Shown here: piece after piece, positions 36,432 through 49,732 of the stretch
Position numbering within the stretch: position 1 is the first letter of the stretch
How the letters are laid out: every line of letters begins with the position of its first letter
Assembly: GCF_001619985.1 (NCBI RefSeq)
Contig: NW_017264196.1
Coordinates: 682,001-746,000 of the forward strand
Source of the DNA: Xylona heveae TC161
Taxonomy: Eukaryota > Ascomycota > Xylonomycetes > Xylonales > Xylonaceae
Length of the DNA: 64,000 nt
Reading direction: 5' to 3'
Program-made: the position numbers and the translations under genes
The notes under the pieces: generated by a model
The model's input: the letters and a program-made list of their open reading frames with translations, nothing else
Databases searched by the model: none
What the model was told of the DNA's origin: nothing

Positions 36432-37107
36432 GGTCGTGATGGGTTGGAGCTGGACAGTGGGGAAAAAGGTTCTGGGTTGACAAGCGAGATGAATTATTGG
36501 ACGTACGAGGGTAGGTAGCTGCAGCCGACCAGGGCCCAAGCCAAGAAAAAAAAAATATTTTGGGGTAAGGAGGAGGATAACGGGTAGAGAGCTATAGAGA
36601 AGTGTACACGCAATTCCACGAACCATACAATGACGCCGCTGTACGCTTTTAGCTTAATTTGAGGACACAAGATGCATGAGCAAGAACCTTCAGACTATGG
36701 AAATGTAAATCAGTCGGTCACACTTCGTTGTTCCGATGCTGCTGAGCGAAGCAGAGGCGATGACGACCATGACATAGAGGGTAAGCTACAAGGCACATGC
36801 AAATGCTCGTCGTAGAAGGAAGAAAAGGTACAAAGGTACTTCAATGCTCATTTTGTCTCCGCCTCTCCATATGAGGGTTGCATTTCGTTGAGATTTCCCG
36901 GTTGAGCCCTCATATTACTCCCAATTCATAATTCCTTGATTTCTTGATTGGTGACCATTCAGGTAGCTTTATTTCTCCTTTACGTTCAATCTTCTTTTGA
37001 GGTTCCTTGCTCTAACATGGCCCCAGTCATTTGTTATGCTCCTCATCGCTGGGTCGTGAAATCGCATTTAATTCGCCATTTTCGTTTCTGGTGATCATAT
37101 AATACTA
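36432..37107. promoter_or_regulatory. Divergent promoter region PRS/COQ10
   Basis: About 680 bp between divergent genes. It includes a run of A on the plus strand near 36543-36552, close to the PRS start, and pyrimidine-rich sequence. No coding signal. Confidence 0.45.
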
Positions 37108-37821
37108 ATGGAGAGAGCCTCCTCTTGTCTCCTTTCCCTCTGCCGATCAGCCGCGAGACGTCGTCCGGCTGCCAAGTGTGGTCCTGCATTTGCTGCGCTG
37201 AGGAAATCGGTGCCGGCTCGCGGATTCATTACACCTCCATGGGAGTCAGCCGTACAAACTATCAGTGCTTCGAGAACTCTCCCTCATCGGACAGACGACC
37301 TATACGCTCTCATTGCTGACGTCGGATCCTACTCCTCATTCCTTCCTTATTGTCAATCTTCGACTATCACACAATGGTCGCAGCCCGATACCAATGGCAA
37401 ACGGTGGCCATCAAGAGCTCAGCTGAATGTGGGATGGGGAGGCGTCGAGGCTGCTTTTAGCAGCAAAATTTATTGCTTACCTGGGCGAGTGGTAGAGGCA
37501 ATTGGCGGAGATGCGGAGACTACATTGGATCTCAATGACCTTCCTCACCACATTCCAGCAGGCCGCGCCTCCGACACCGCCAACGACACAATGTTCAAGT
37601 ACCTGCTCACTCGCTGGGAGGTTTCACCAGCGAGACAACCCAGCGCATCCGCAGGACATGCAAATACGTTAGCAAATGAGAAGACGGAGGTGAATCTGGT
37701 TGTCGAATTCCAATTTACGAACCCTCTCTACGACATGATGAGCAAAGCAGCCACACCAAAGGTCGCCTCGATGATGATCGAAGCATTCGAACAACGTGCA
37801 GCGAAGCTCCTCACTCGATAA
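37108..37821 (+). CDS. COQ10: Coenzyme Q-binding protein COQ10
   Basis: Mitochondrial START/polyketide-cyclase-fold protein that binds ubiquinone and is needed for its use in respiration. A single exon encodes 237 aa. Residues 1-40 form an Arg/Ala/Ser-rich presequence (SLCRSAARRRPAAK). The family core follows: TLPHRTDDLYALIADVGSYS, FLPYCQSS, and the C-terminal FTNPLYDMMSKAATPKVASMM helix. An insert rich in Ala/Ser/Asn (about residues 175-200) sits before the final strand. The first ATG of the frame is used. Confidence 0.94.
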   Translation: MERASSCLLSLCRSAARRRPAAKCGPAFAALRKSVPARGFITPPWESAVQTISASRTLPHRTDDLYALIADVGSYSSFLPYCQSSTITQWSQPDTNGKRWPSRAQLNVGWGGVEAAFSSKIYCLPGRVVEAIGGDAETTLDLNDLPHHIPAGRASDTANDTMFKYLLTRWEVSPARQPSASAGHANTLANEKTEVNLVVEFQFTNPLYDMMSKAATPKVASMMIEAFEQRAAKLLTR

Positions 37822-38103
37822 TCACCAAAGGGGAAAGGAAGACTATTCAGGCAAATCATTGAGGGACGTATTTTAACCATCTTCCATCTGGTCTTGTTTG
37901 CAGTCCATATCTCAAGCAGCGGAATGATTGGAACTGTAGCGCCAATGTTGACTATTAATATTGCATATCCTATAGAGATAGACATAATGCCTAAGGGTAT
38001 TGTCATGGAGTTCCATTTTGCTTTATTGTTTAGCCTGGACCGGGCCACTTAAGGGGACCAGCTCCAACAGCCAGAGGATCCTTTCTCATTGCGAGGGGTA
38101 TCA

Positions 38104-41100
38104 CTATGTGTATATACTTTCCGTATAAGCGTTAACTTGCAAGCCTTTCTCAGCCATTTCAGCGTCCTTAAGGAAGTCCAGAGGCATCCACACGAGATGA
38201 CCCTTGATCTGATCCAAATTTCGTCGAACATCTGCGACGGGCATGTACGGATCATACAAATGGCCCTCCTTCCTATTGTTCTTAGGAAGAAAGTTCTGAT
38301 AGTCGTCGAACGTTTTGACTACACAGATTTCAACAAATTGCGATTAGAATAATCTTTAGCGGGATACTTACTATTATCATCCGGGTCTGCATGGAAGATG
38401 TGTCTAAAGATCTTGGTATTCGTTGTGGCGCGCGTGGTCCACATCTCCCAAAGCTCATCACTCAAAGGATCTTCAACAAACTTGTAGTATTCGTCTTCCT
38501 GGATGTCGTTTGGACAAACATCGGGTGGCTGAGCATTTGGATCCTTGTCAGCGTCCAATTCCTGTGCCGGAAGGAGCCCCAAGTGCTCTCGCCACAGCAT
38601 TCTTCGGAGAGTTGCTGCATGGTAACCCGCCTTGTGGGGCTGTCCATCCATTTTGCTGTCAATTTGGTGGTAGTCTTCCATCACAATAGACAATTCGCTA
38701 TCATGGTAACCAAGTTGGGACTTGGAGGCTTATTAGCACTGCACGGTCAAATTGGTTGTTGATGGTTACTTACTCGGTCGTTGATATTGGAGCTGCCACA
38801 GATGGCAATTTGATCATCAACAATGAGGAGCTAAAAGATGTTAGTCCTGTTAGACGACGAGAACGCTCGAAATTTATATACCTTTCCGTGAATGTACAAT
38901 TCTTCCTGGACGAAATTCTCCTTCTCTTCTTCTGGGTCACCCTCCCAAGGCTCTTCTGAAACATTGCCTTCGTTGAGCATCGCATCCTTGGCAATAGAAT
39001 CGACACTGGGTACTCCATCTTCGAGGCCAGCCGCTTCCCGCTCAGCTTCGAATTTCCGCTTTCGGTCAACCATACGCTCTTTCTCTTCATTTCCTGCATC
39101 GTCAACGTGGCCCTCCTCTTCGTCGCTCGAATCCCCTTCAAGCCCGTGAACGCCCTGGCCCATGATTTCCTCGGCCTCGGCTCGTTGAACTTCTTGATAC
39201 TTAACACCAGACTTCTCTTCCTGCCTTTTCATAGCTGGTGTTTTGTTTAATCTGTCGTAAGACCGAAGATTGAAAACAAAAATATGATCTAAAACCAAAT
39301 AAGTAATGACATCGACGAATCTCCTCGACGGACTCACTATGTGGATCGATTCCTTGCGCTTTAATCTGGCCCATGATAGAATGTTCCCCGCGATTTATGG
39401 ATTTATATTGATAATCCATGATCGCACTGGGAATGTCAGAGCCGTCGTTCTGATTTCCTAGAAAATGCAACTTACCGAGTGCCCATGGCAGCATCGTCTC
39501 TCAAATCCCCAGCAAAACCAGGAATGGACGGAATAAGGATAATAACTCTGAATTTACGACCTTCTTTTCCGGCACGAACGACCGCATCGACAATCGCGCG
39601 GCCAATGGTGTTATGGATGGGATATTGATGCTCTCCAGTGGCAGTAACTGATCTCGTGAGTAACAGGATTAAATGCATGAACAGAAAGGCACTTACTGAA
39701 AAACTGATTTTCAATATAAACGTAATGCTGCGCATTCTGAATGACCTCACAATAAGCATTTTGAATACTATGCTCAGTCAAGATACCACTGCTCCAGTCG
39801 GCACTGCTTCTCACAACTTGTGCATGGACAGATCCCTGCTGGCCCAATGCTTTGCCTTCTAATGGTGAAAGAGGATGCTGAATGTATTCTCCTACGGGGT
39901 GTTTCGGCCGCTGGACCGCGACAAGATCCTCATCTTCACCATCCCGGCCGGTCAGCATGAGCCAGTCAACTCTGTCATCGCGCTTATATTTATCACGCTT
40001 GATAAAGTTCCACCTCTGTTGATGGCAGATCAAAGAGTTAGCAAATAAATAAAAGAGGGACCATCCTACACATACCAGAATGAAATGCTCAGCAATGTCG
40101 TATACACAGCCACCGATAACACCCATGGCAACGTCATGCCAAGGCATACGTCCATATTCAGCCTTGCTCAATTCATTCGATTTCCTAAAAATTATCAATG
40201 TTAGTGGCTTACAACCCCAGAAAAATTGCGAGCTGCATCTTACCAATCTTCGACACTTTGGAAATCCATAATTCGATTCTAACGATGTTAGCAAAGCGGG
40301 AGACTAAAAGGCCACAAGGGAAACACTCACGTTGTTGAAGTCCTGACCCGGCCAAACCTCGTTCCGAACACCCGCAGGGTGCACATCGGCCAAGGGGTGC
40401 TGCTTTGAGTCCCAGCGTCCGAAACATAGATCCAGGCCTCCAATAAACGCGAGATTGTAATCGATTACCATGAATTTCTCGTGATGCGCCTAAGAGTATT
40501 GTTAAAATTGGACTGCGGGCAAAACAATCATTGGACATAAGCGTACCCAGTAAAACGTCATGTCCCCAGCATTCTCGAAAACATTATGATCCGGATGTCG
40601 CAGCACATGAATATTTCCGTGGCCAGGAGTCCCAGGAGGGCAAAGTGAACGCAAGGCATGCTTCGTATGGGCGCTATTGCAAGTGATTGCTTGGCTCACC
40701 TATCATACCAGAAATGTTTAGCATTCGCAATGAAAATGTTAAGTGTTGAACTGCGGCCGATACATACTTCTTTGTATACAATCACGTAAATCTGAACACC
40801 TGCTTCTGCCCTGCGCTTCAGAACCTGGTCAAGACGCCATTCTTGGTTGAAATACGGAGGCCGGCGAAGAAACTGAATACATTAGCAAAGCGACCCCCTG
40901 TTTGGGCTGAGTCTCGTACCAATTCTGGAGAAAGCCACCAATCCGCAATGTAAATTGTCTCTTTTGCGCGCTCCAAAGCAACGGAGACAGCCTGTCAGAG
41001 TATCATGAGTTGTTTATCTCAAAATGGTATCAGAGAAACGAATCTTTAACTCACCCAAAAATAATCCCTTCCGTCAACGTACCATTTGATCTTGTTTCCC

Positions 41101-41378
41101 TCTCGCTCTGGTGCAAAGGACGCGAAACGGTGACTCTCGGCAATGCGTGCACGCTTCTCATCTGTTCGTTTTTCATGCTCTTCATCGTGCCGATGGTTAG
41201 GGTTGATGAGGTTATGAAATTTTCCAATCTCGTGTTTTAAATGAATTGCTTTGACCTTGGCGTCGTAGAGGTGAGTCCCCTTGAGTTTCTCGCGGAGTTC
41301 AGGAAATGGGTGCTTCAATTTGTCTGCCATAGATCGGCCTCCGGACGGCGGAGCGGCATCAGGGGCTGCAGCCTGCAT
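38104..41378 (-). CDS. pldA: Phospholipase D (pldA type, no PX/PH)
   Basis: Hydrolyses phosphatidylcholine to phosphatidic acid. Fourteen exons join in frame to 854 aa: 41378-41055, 40991-40920, 40872-40768, 40699-40547, 40489-40331, 40278-40244, 40184-40076, 40015-39697, 39647-39476, 39426-39338, 39288-38882, 38830-38774, 38720-38372 and 38318-38104. Both HKD active-site motifs are intact: His221-x-Lys223-x4-Asp228 in HHEKFMVID and His646-x-Lys648-x4-Asp653 in IHGKLLIVDD, followed by [12 protein letters not shown]. There is no PX or PH domain, unlike animal PLD1 or yeast Spo14. An acidic/charged insert of about 100 residues ([15 protein letters not shown]…) precedes the second HKD. It ends …AYTESIYT-stop at 38104. 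It is far more intron-rich than its neighbours; one exon is 35 nt. Confidence 0.94.
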
Positions 41379-42495
41379 GATTTCGAAGTTCCCCGCAAGT
41401 AGCTGAAATATTTGAGAAATTGGGGAATTTATTTTAGGTCTGTGAAGGAATGAGTGGGGAGTGGATAGAGCGTTGAAGCTCTAGATCTTCTTCCTACAGC
41501 CTCGATGGGGTGACGTGTTTGCACCGAACATGAGTTCCCGGATGAAGCCAGGGTGCTGATGCGGAGTTCGCAGGCTTTTATCAGGTTAATTGGTTAACAC
41601 AGCATACTCCGTAAGAGGAATGCCAAGATAACTTAAAGGCGAGCTTGCCCTGTTGCTATTGTGGGCTGTCGATCCCCTGCCCTGTTCTCCAATGCCGAGG
41701 GGAGAGCGGGAACTCGGACTTGGCCCCGCAATCGATCTTGTTTGGAGAAACCGATGACGTTTTCAGTCAGGGTAAAAGGTTGTTGCCAGCTATAACTAGG
41801 TAGGAAAACCAAAACTGATAGGCTGGACTCCCCTAACCCTAGGCGGCTATTTAACCAGAAACATCTCTAAATCCTGCTTCCATCACAGTCCAGATTGCAA
41901 CACCATGGCTAGTGGAAAGTATCAAGTGGACCTACCCTTTTGCTGAAAAGTCATGACTACATGTAAACTAAATGGATGTGTTGATCAATCTATTGGGAAA
42001 CGGGTTGGGTGTAATCTGTATCACTGAATCGCAAGCTAACACCGATCTCCGAAAGGCACTCGGTCCAAACAAACCTGAATATTGTAATTTGCGTGATAGC
42101 AATGCGAACGCAATATTCAGTTAGATGGAGTTAGCACAGTCATGAAGAAATAATAATATATTATATCACTATACATAAGTTCGCCAGGCCTATGCTTAAC
42201 TTTGATTGGAGCACGAAACGGATGGAATAATATAAAATACAGCCATGTAACAATCAACTTGTACTCCAACAAGGGCGCAAAAGAAAATGTAATATGGTAA
42301 AAAGTTTCGAGATGCAACTTGACGCTGAATGGCGTCTCGCCTACACGAACCAGACGCCCGCCAAAACGACTGATGGAACCCAGGAGGCCCCGCCCTTGGT
42401 GCGACAGTAAAGGGAGCATGCAGTCCATATCGAGCCTAATCCGCAGAGATGCAGAGACGCAGAATGTTCATCTACTTGAAACAAGGATGCTGAAT
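41379..42495. other. Intergenic, PLD promoter and SEC7 3' region
   Basis: About 1.1 kb between tandem minus-strand genes. The left end should hold the PLD promoter and the right end the SEC7 terminator. It has A+T-rich stretches near 42140-42240 and one exact TACGGAGTA word (41605-41613). No gene seen. Confidence 0.5.
41605..41613 (-). repeat. TACGGAGTA word
   Basis: Exact 9-mer, read TACTCCGTA on the plus strand, upstream of the phospholipase D gene. Confidence 0.6.
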
Positions 42496-45400
42496 TTATC
42501 TTCCGCGGCTGGGCCTTCTGGAGCTGAACTGGAACCCAGGGCTAATAGGTGGTGAGCCAACGGGACCTTGAAAAGGCTCCATGCCCATCTTGACCTCGCC
42601 AACGCGGCGCAAGAGGGCCTGCAACGCAAGACGAATGTCGGTACTCATGTCCCGACTGAGCAAGCCAATGACAAGCGGATAGAATGTCTCAATATGCTTT
42701 TCAAATCCTTCTCGTGGGAAGTGTGTGTAGCCCTCCATGACGTCCACTACGACAGGCCGCCAAGCGACGATATTGCGCTGTTGCGTTTCCTCATCCAGCT
42801 GGACGTATCCATTGATGATGTCCACGCAAAGGCTAAACACTGTTAGCACCCGAACTCATCAAAACCCTTGGGCAGAAGGACTTACGGTATCAAAGCAGCT
42901 TCTGTATCGGCACGGTTCCTCTTCCGTTCCTCGCCTTCGTCGTGATACATCCGTAGAAGGATACTAACATAGGTGGCGGCACTGCCGCTCTCCTGTTTTA
43001 ACAGATTCGGGGGTTGCTTCATGAATCCTTCCCTCCATAATCGCATTCGCAGCTCTTTGTTTGCATTAAACCTTTTCGCAAACTGGAAACTGGTCTTTAG
43101 GAGACCCATTAAGCGCAATAACTCAGGACTGGGTATCTGGTGATAGACTGCATCATTCGAAAATAGCTCGTTTACCGTTTCAATAATCAAGAGCTGCAGC
43201 ACGCATTTTGTGATTATTTGATTGAAGAATCGCCGGCGGGCAGCAGTCACCACGACAGGCTGCTTTTGGATTGCTGTCTGAGGTTTGTAATCCTCCAGTT
43301 CCGTTGGTGGTGTATTTTGTGTCTCCACAGACGAGCCTCCACCAGCTGCACTCGGTTCATCTATCAATGTTGAGGCATTCATCTCAGAGTCGTCCCCGGT
43401 TCCATTAGCTGGAGAAACGTCCGCCTCACCGGAATCGGGAGAAGGCTCCGCAAGAGGGCCATTTATCTCATCTTCTGCCGCCTTTCTAGGCATCGGAAGG
43501 TCAGAGATACTGGAAGCATCCGACACCGGAAGCCTAGTCAATCCATTCGAACTGGAGACAGGCGCTGACGGTGACGGCCCAGAGACAGTGGCTGCTGAGA
43601 ATAACTGGTGGGCAGTGGTGCGATCGAACAGTTCTACGAATGCTCCAACAGTCTGGTTCCAGTGCTCATCCGTGAATTTTGTGACGTTTTGAAGAATCAA
43701 TTGCTGTAAGCAATTGCTTCCAATTCGTGCAATAGTATCATTTTCTTGACAGATACACAGAATTAATAGTTCCAGAAATCTGTCAAGCATGTACTCCAGA
43801 GACTTGAAATAGTGAGTGAATAAGGTAATCATGTTCCTGAGAGCCTGAATCATTGTCGTTGAGAGCCAAACAGAGAGTTCCTCATGGTTCAGAACTTTCG
43901 TCATTTCTGACTTTGATTTGAGGACCATGAAAATAGGATAAAGCAGTTGTCTCCAAAGGATGTCCCAGAATTCAGGAGGGAAGTCCCCGCCGTAATTTAT
44001 GAGTGAGTCAAAAAGGTAATTGAGAGCGCTGGCAGCGTTAGTGTTTGGTTACAAAGCAAAGATATGACAATGCTTACCGTGATCGAGCTTCCAAATCGAC
44101 ACCAGTCATAAGAACGTCATGGAATGCAAAGAGAATCGGAAACCAATATTGCTCTTCTTGAGTTTGCCGGAGAGGCTGCGCTGAAGTTACAGAACCTTTC
44201 CTCTGAGCCTTATCAGAACCAGGTGTATGACGAATTGACAAAGGACATTCGGGAGTTTTCAGCATCTTCGGAATCGTTGATTTTAATGTCTCTATCGCCT
44301 GTAATGACTTTTTCTGGAATTTCGCGTTCTTTGAAAACTCAGTCAGGCAAACCATCAGATCTGCAAAAGCGCCCTGGCTAATAACGACCCCGAACTTGGA
44401 ATTGTAGATCTGTGTAACATTGTCGTATGCAAGATTGACAATATTTTCTGCCCAAAGTTAGCGATGCAGAGGGTTGCTCATAGGCACAATAACTAACCAT
44501 AAGGTTCACGCGCGGCGACAGTGAAGACAGCAAACATTGTTCGCCATCCAGATCTAATATTTTGTCCGCGAGCCTGTATCATTTGAATAAGACATCGCAA
44601 AACCATATCCTTTACAGCAACCACTCCACTATTTGACATAACATGCTCAAATGGTTTCAGGAAGTCCTTCTGGAATTTGAAACCTGGAAGCTCCTCAATC
44701 TCCATGAATCGCATGGACAATTGCCGAAGAGAATTGAGCGCAAAGAACACGACGTGGGTATTTGTATGGCATCCAACTTGATTGAAATGCTCTCCAAGCA
44801 CCTGCCATATATTTGTCCATTCAAACCTCACACGCGTCATGTTGTAGCCGCTAATCTCAACGAGCTTCTGTAAGCTGAAGGTGCGGGGGGATTCGCTTTG
44901 ACCAGAAGATTGTATCTCTTCCCAACTGACCTCCGTCAAGGCGCGAACGAAGTGAACAATAGCCTCTCCAGAGAGATTTGCTGTATTTGTAAAAATTCGA
45001 TCCATTGCCTTATTCATGTCAGTTGATTGGGTCTCCTCTACGATGTCAGGCTGGAAACTAGCGCTGGTGCTGATTGATTTAGGACGAATCCTTCTTGGAG
45101 GCTGAAGGGAACGACGGGGATCTGCTTCCTGTTTTGGTTGGGTAAGAATTCGAGCCTTGAGGACGTCAGGAACTTCTCCTTCATCTACACCGGTTGCCAG
45201 GAGCTGGAAGCGATCAAGCTGACTGATGCAAGTCAAAATGTCTCTCCAGGACTCCTTCAGTAAATTGCCTTCAGTCTGCGCCACTTCCAACAATGCCTTA
45301 AGAGCTTCCATGTTCTTGGCTTTCATTTCGCTCAAGTTGTTAAGGTTGGTAAACTTTGCAAGAGCAGTCACAAAAGCGGTCCGCGGCATCTCGAGGTCGA

Positions 45401-48400
45401 ACAGACAAGCTACGCGGATAGAAAGTTTGAACCCTTCCATACAAAGTTTGATCGTCTCGATATTCTGCGTATCATGCACTTGGCCGGACAATCCAGAAAG
45501 AAACGACATCCATGACACTTCAAACATTGGGCCAACATGCTTGAACGAAGTTGCAGGAATAAATCTAGGCAAGCCCGATCTTGCCGCGGTTTTGCGCTGT
45601 GCCCGCAACAAGCTCCGAAATAGCTTTTCAGCCTTATTTGCCATCTCCTCCGAAGCCTGAGCGTACGCCTCCCGCTGAAGGTCACGGCCGACTGTGGCCA
45701 GAGCCTGCCCGATACCTGCGGCGAGGCCGCCACTCGGCTGCGATGCGAGACCGAGTGCCGCGGCATTCTCTCTTTCGGTATCGAGGACAATTTCGTTGCT
45801 GGCTATTTCATCATATATCCCCCCCAGGTACTCGTCAGGGAGATTTGCGTTGTCGTTGATCCCACGATTATTCTTGATGAAATCTTCTTTGGTCATCCGC
45901 CGACCTTTCATCTTGGTGCTATGTTGATCAGTGTTCAGCAGTATTACTGAATAAGAGAGAACGTAAGCGGTGTCGGCGTTGGCAAAAGCGTTGGGGTTGC
46001 CGGTCATATATCGCTCGGCAAACTTGAGCATGAAGCGATCGATCTTTTGAGCTTCTCCGGGAAGACGGAAGCTCTGGAGAAACCGACGGAGTGCGTCGAC
46101 GAAACGGGTCCTTGTGAAATCCATGGCATCGACAAAGGCATGCATGATAGCAATATTCTGAGGCTCGCCGTCACCGAGGTATTCTCCGAGCATCGCCTTA
46201 TCCAGTCGATCGTTCTGTATGAGAAACCGAGCAATGTCCTCCGGCGAGTCGCTTCGAACGAATCCTTCCTTGATGAGATAGGATATTCCACGGCTGGGCT
46301 TATAGTTGAATTGTCTGATCCCGTTAATCAGGGCCGTTTTGCGCTGCTTAGCTTTTCCAAGCTCCTGCGGATCGTCCTCCGCCAGCGGAGTCGTGGGACC
46401 ACCAGGAGTGTCAATACTGCCTATTCTAGGAGAGGCAAGCCCCACTGCGTTCCCAGCATCAACAGAATCTCTAAAGCCCTCGACAGAATTTCGGGACTCA
46501 GCTTCACCAAGGTCTGCCGTAGTGTCTGCTATACCTTGCTGAGCCCAGTTGACCAGGGAACGAAGTGTCTCCACGAGACATTCGAGCGACTGTTGCTTCA
46601 GAGAGTACTCGATGGGGAAGGTAGGCTCTTGATCATTTGTCACCTGAATGTTAGCAGTGGAAAGTGATGGTGGGAGGGTGCCACGTTGATGCCATTCAGG
46701 AGCCACGTTCGCATTTCTTTGATGAAATTCTTGGTACTGTTGCTGCTGCATTGCGGTAACCATGACAGGACTGCTCGAAATCCTCGACAGATGCTCGATC
46801 ATTCTGGTACAGTCAGTAAGAGGTATGCCAAATTACTTCCAAGTAACAGACCTTTGAAAGATATTCTCTAAAGTATTTCGATCGCAGTCATAATTCAGAT
46901 ACAACTCGACCAGCGCCCGAGGGTCGTTACATAGCCGCTCAAACAGGCTCATCAAGTACTGCTTTTGCTGTAACGGAGCGTTCCGTCGATCGAGAATTGC
47001 CAAATAAATTTCTTTTAGGAAGACCTCGATCTCTCTCTGTTTAAAGATTCAACTGTCAGAGAATTGTGGTTGCAAATGTCGTGGACAGAGCCACTCACCT
47101 TCAGCATGACTCTCATATGCTTCAACATTAGCCAGAATATCTCACAGCCCACTTCAAAGACCCTAATAACTGAGCTACCACCGTTACGGCTCAAGCTCAG
47201 ACATAGGTATTGCTTTATTGCTTGCACAAAAGACGTAGGATCGCTGGCAGCGCTGCTTCTGATTGTGGCAAGCGGTGACGTGAACACGATCACATTGTTA
47301 TCGATGATAGTATGTATGAGATGCAATGAAAGAAGCTTTGAGCGCATTCCATGAGATTTTATATCGTGAACTTGCTCTGGCGGAAGAGTCTTCGTGCTCA
47401 GCTTACACATTGCACGAAATACGAGGAATGCATCCTTGATGTATATCTCGTCTTCTTCGTCTTCTTCGCTGGGTTCGTTGTCTTCCAAATTCGCTTGAGC
47501 GGTATCATTTGCGCCAGCAAATCCAGAAATGGTGCGATCTTTCTTGATGCGTGTCACCATTGTAGGCGCATTGTCATTGATGCGATCATCGTCAAAGCTC
47601 TTCCGGTTCTCAAAGCTCTGCAGCGTAATCTTCTCGTTGGGTTCCGGTTGAGACTCTGGTTGTATGGACTCAGCTTCGGGGGCGGCTACAGAAGCTGATT
47701 CGTCATCTTTGTCCGGCGGGCTTTCAACGCCGTTCTCACCTGCCTCTGGGCTCTGTCGATTTATGTCGTTGAGGTCGCCAGATCCGTTCATGTCTCGTCC
47801 TAAAGAGGCTTTCGAAGCGTTCAGGCTAGCCTCTTTCAGGGAGATTCGAGTCTTAACGCGCTCAAAGACTGTCCCAACCATTTGAGTTAGAGTACCTTGG
47901 GCAATCTGCTGATTGCCGCTTGATCTTGAGAGCAGGAAGATGTTGTAGGTCTGGCGAACTGCTTTGAGCAACCCAGCACCATGAACAACAACTTTGTCGT
48001 TTAGAACCGCGGCAAGAAGGGATTTAAGAATCTGGAGTTGAACATCACTAGCTGTAGCTTCTCCCTGAAAGCAATCGCAAATGGCATCAATTGCTCGCTC
48101 AATCAGAGCAGGCTCTTGAGGGGTGCCATCAGGAGATGCGTTTGATTCTGGAGACACCGCAAAGTATGAATAGCTGATAAGCTTTCCGATACAATCCAAT
48201 GCCGTGACCACAACTTGGTTGTTTGACGCCTCAGTTGCTAGCCGCAGCGCTTCGAATACCGTCTCTGGATCGGTCAACTGAGGGTCACCTTGAGATTTGA
48301 TAGCAGATAGCGCTCGCTGCGTGGCCTCTCCCAGAGGCTTTTTCTTCCGTGCATCTTTAGACGCCGCGATCGATTCCAAAGCTGTCACGACGAACACCAA

Positions 48401-48943
48401 CGATGTGGAGGAACCGGCACGCAGGGTCGCATTTGTTGCAGCTGATGATTGCGTGCCAGATCGAGCGCGTGACTCGGTGAGACGAGGGGTTCCCGCAGCT
48501 GGTATGGATACGGATGGGATAGAACTGCTTCGAGCAGGGTGCGGCGCCGGCGACTCGTCTTGGTTTCCGGGAGGCAGTTGCTCTGGAGTCCTTGCAGAAG
48601 ACGTGTCTCCTTCGCGCCCAGAAGGCAGCGGCGGACTTTCTAAAGGTTGTTCATCTGCGGCAGGAAGATCTGTCGGCGGGGCATCACTGGGAGATTTCAC
48701 ATCCTCCCCTTCATCGTTGCTCGTCTGGTGCTCGTTGAAGGGGGCGTCACCCTTTATCTCTGGCTGTAGCGATGGTTCTGAAGAGCCATTCATATCAATC
48801 TTCGCCCAATTCTCGCCTCGCTCCAGTTCCTTCTTATCGTTTGTAAGAGACTGTGCTGCCTCAAATCCTGCCTCATCCTCTGGAATTGGGGCATCCGTAA
48901 CCTCCGGGTCGGAGACAGGCTGAGGCTCGGACATTTCCGCCAT
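42496..48943 (-). CDS. SEC7: Sec7 Arf guanine-nucleotide exchange factor
   Basis: Large trans-Golgi GEF that activates Arf1 for vesicle formation. Six exons, 48943-47099, 47036-46852, 46803-44498, 44447-44078, 44028-42886 and 42832-42496, give 2061 aa, the usual length. The N-terminus (1-175) is acidic and disordered, then the DCB/HUS helical regions. The Sec7 domain lies around residues 825-1010, with the glutamic finger Glu884 in AMLGEYLGDG and the following IMHAFVDAMDFTRTRFVDAL. The HDS repeats fill the C-terminal half, with a Ser/Pro/Asp-rich insert (about 1735-1800) and the conserved QQRNIVAWRPVVVDVMEGYT near the end. The last acceptor is the TTTAG at 42833; an earlier CAG nearby would bring a stop codon. 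Confidence 0.95.
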
Positions 48944-49732
48944 CTATGCAATGAAGCTCCAGACACCCATACGTTCTCTCAATTCGATGTAGGGCTGAGC
49001 AAAATCACATTGCTTGCCCCTGCGGGATCGCCGAGGAGAGGGCTCGAAATGGCTCCAGTGTGACTCCGGAGTAAATGCTCGTCGTTGCTAAAGAGATCTC
49101 TTATTAACACAATAAAGTGTCAAGACATGTAGCTGAAGCTCCCTCTCTCTCACTTTCTCGGTGGTCGAATGCCGGCATCCATGCAGGTAACGACTGGCGT
49201 GGAAGTAGAAGGACGCTGCGTCACCCATCAAGGTACCTTCTTTTACGCCGTAGTATAGGTGAAGCATTAGGTATCTGAGAGAACGGCTGTAGGTAGCAGT
49301 ACTAGAGCCAGTAGGCAACGGTGTCAATTCCAGGCTCCCCGCCTCTTCCTTCCCTATCAGCGGATGCACAACACGAGACTCTCGCACCCCGTAGCTTTTC
49401 CGGCTATAGTTGCCGGAATGTCTTTTTTCCTCAAATCAACTCTTTTTCTCCCCACGAGGGAAATTGGTCCCTCGCCAACTCGCCTCTTCACGCCCTTTGG
49501 CTCGGGAGTTCGAAGCGAGCCAGCTTAGCTCTGCGAACTTCGAACCTCAACAGTACCTGAAGTCCCCGAGACTTGGCCCACACCCCCAACCGTCCAGATT
49601 CTCTCCGACGAGATTCAACTTCCATACATTCCCTCTCCGCGGAGTGTCAACTCACGACTCCAGCGCCTCTCTCAGTCGCGTCGTTCTCCTTCTCACCCTT
49701 AGAGGCCTCTTCGTTCCGGTGATAAGGTCGTC
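48944..49732. promoter_or_regulatory. Divergent promoter region SEC7/PDH-E2
   Basis: About 790 bp with strong C/T-rich tracts on the plus strand (about 49330-49700), as is common in leaders of highly expressed fungal genes. A long plus-strand frame runs 49410-49826 but contains no ATG. Confidence 0.45.

Noticed and set aside
48297-48923. 208-codon plus-strand frame opposite the SEC7 N-terminus
   Set aside because: Antisense to the Ser/Pro/Asp-rich first SEC7 exon; Ser/Gly-rich with no recognisable domain.
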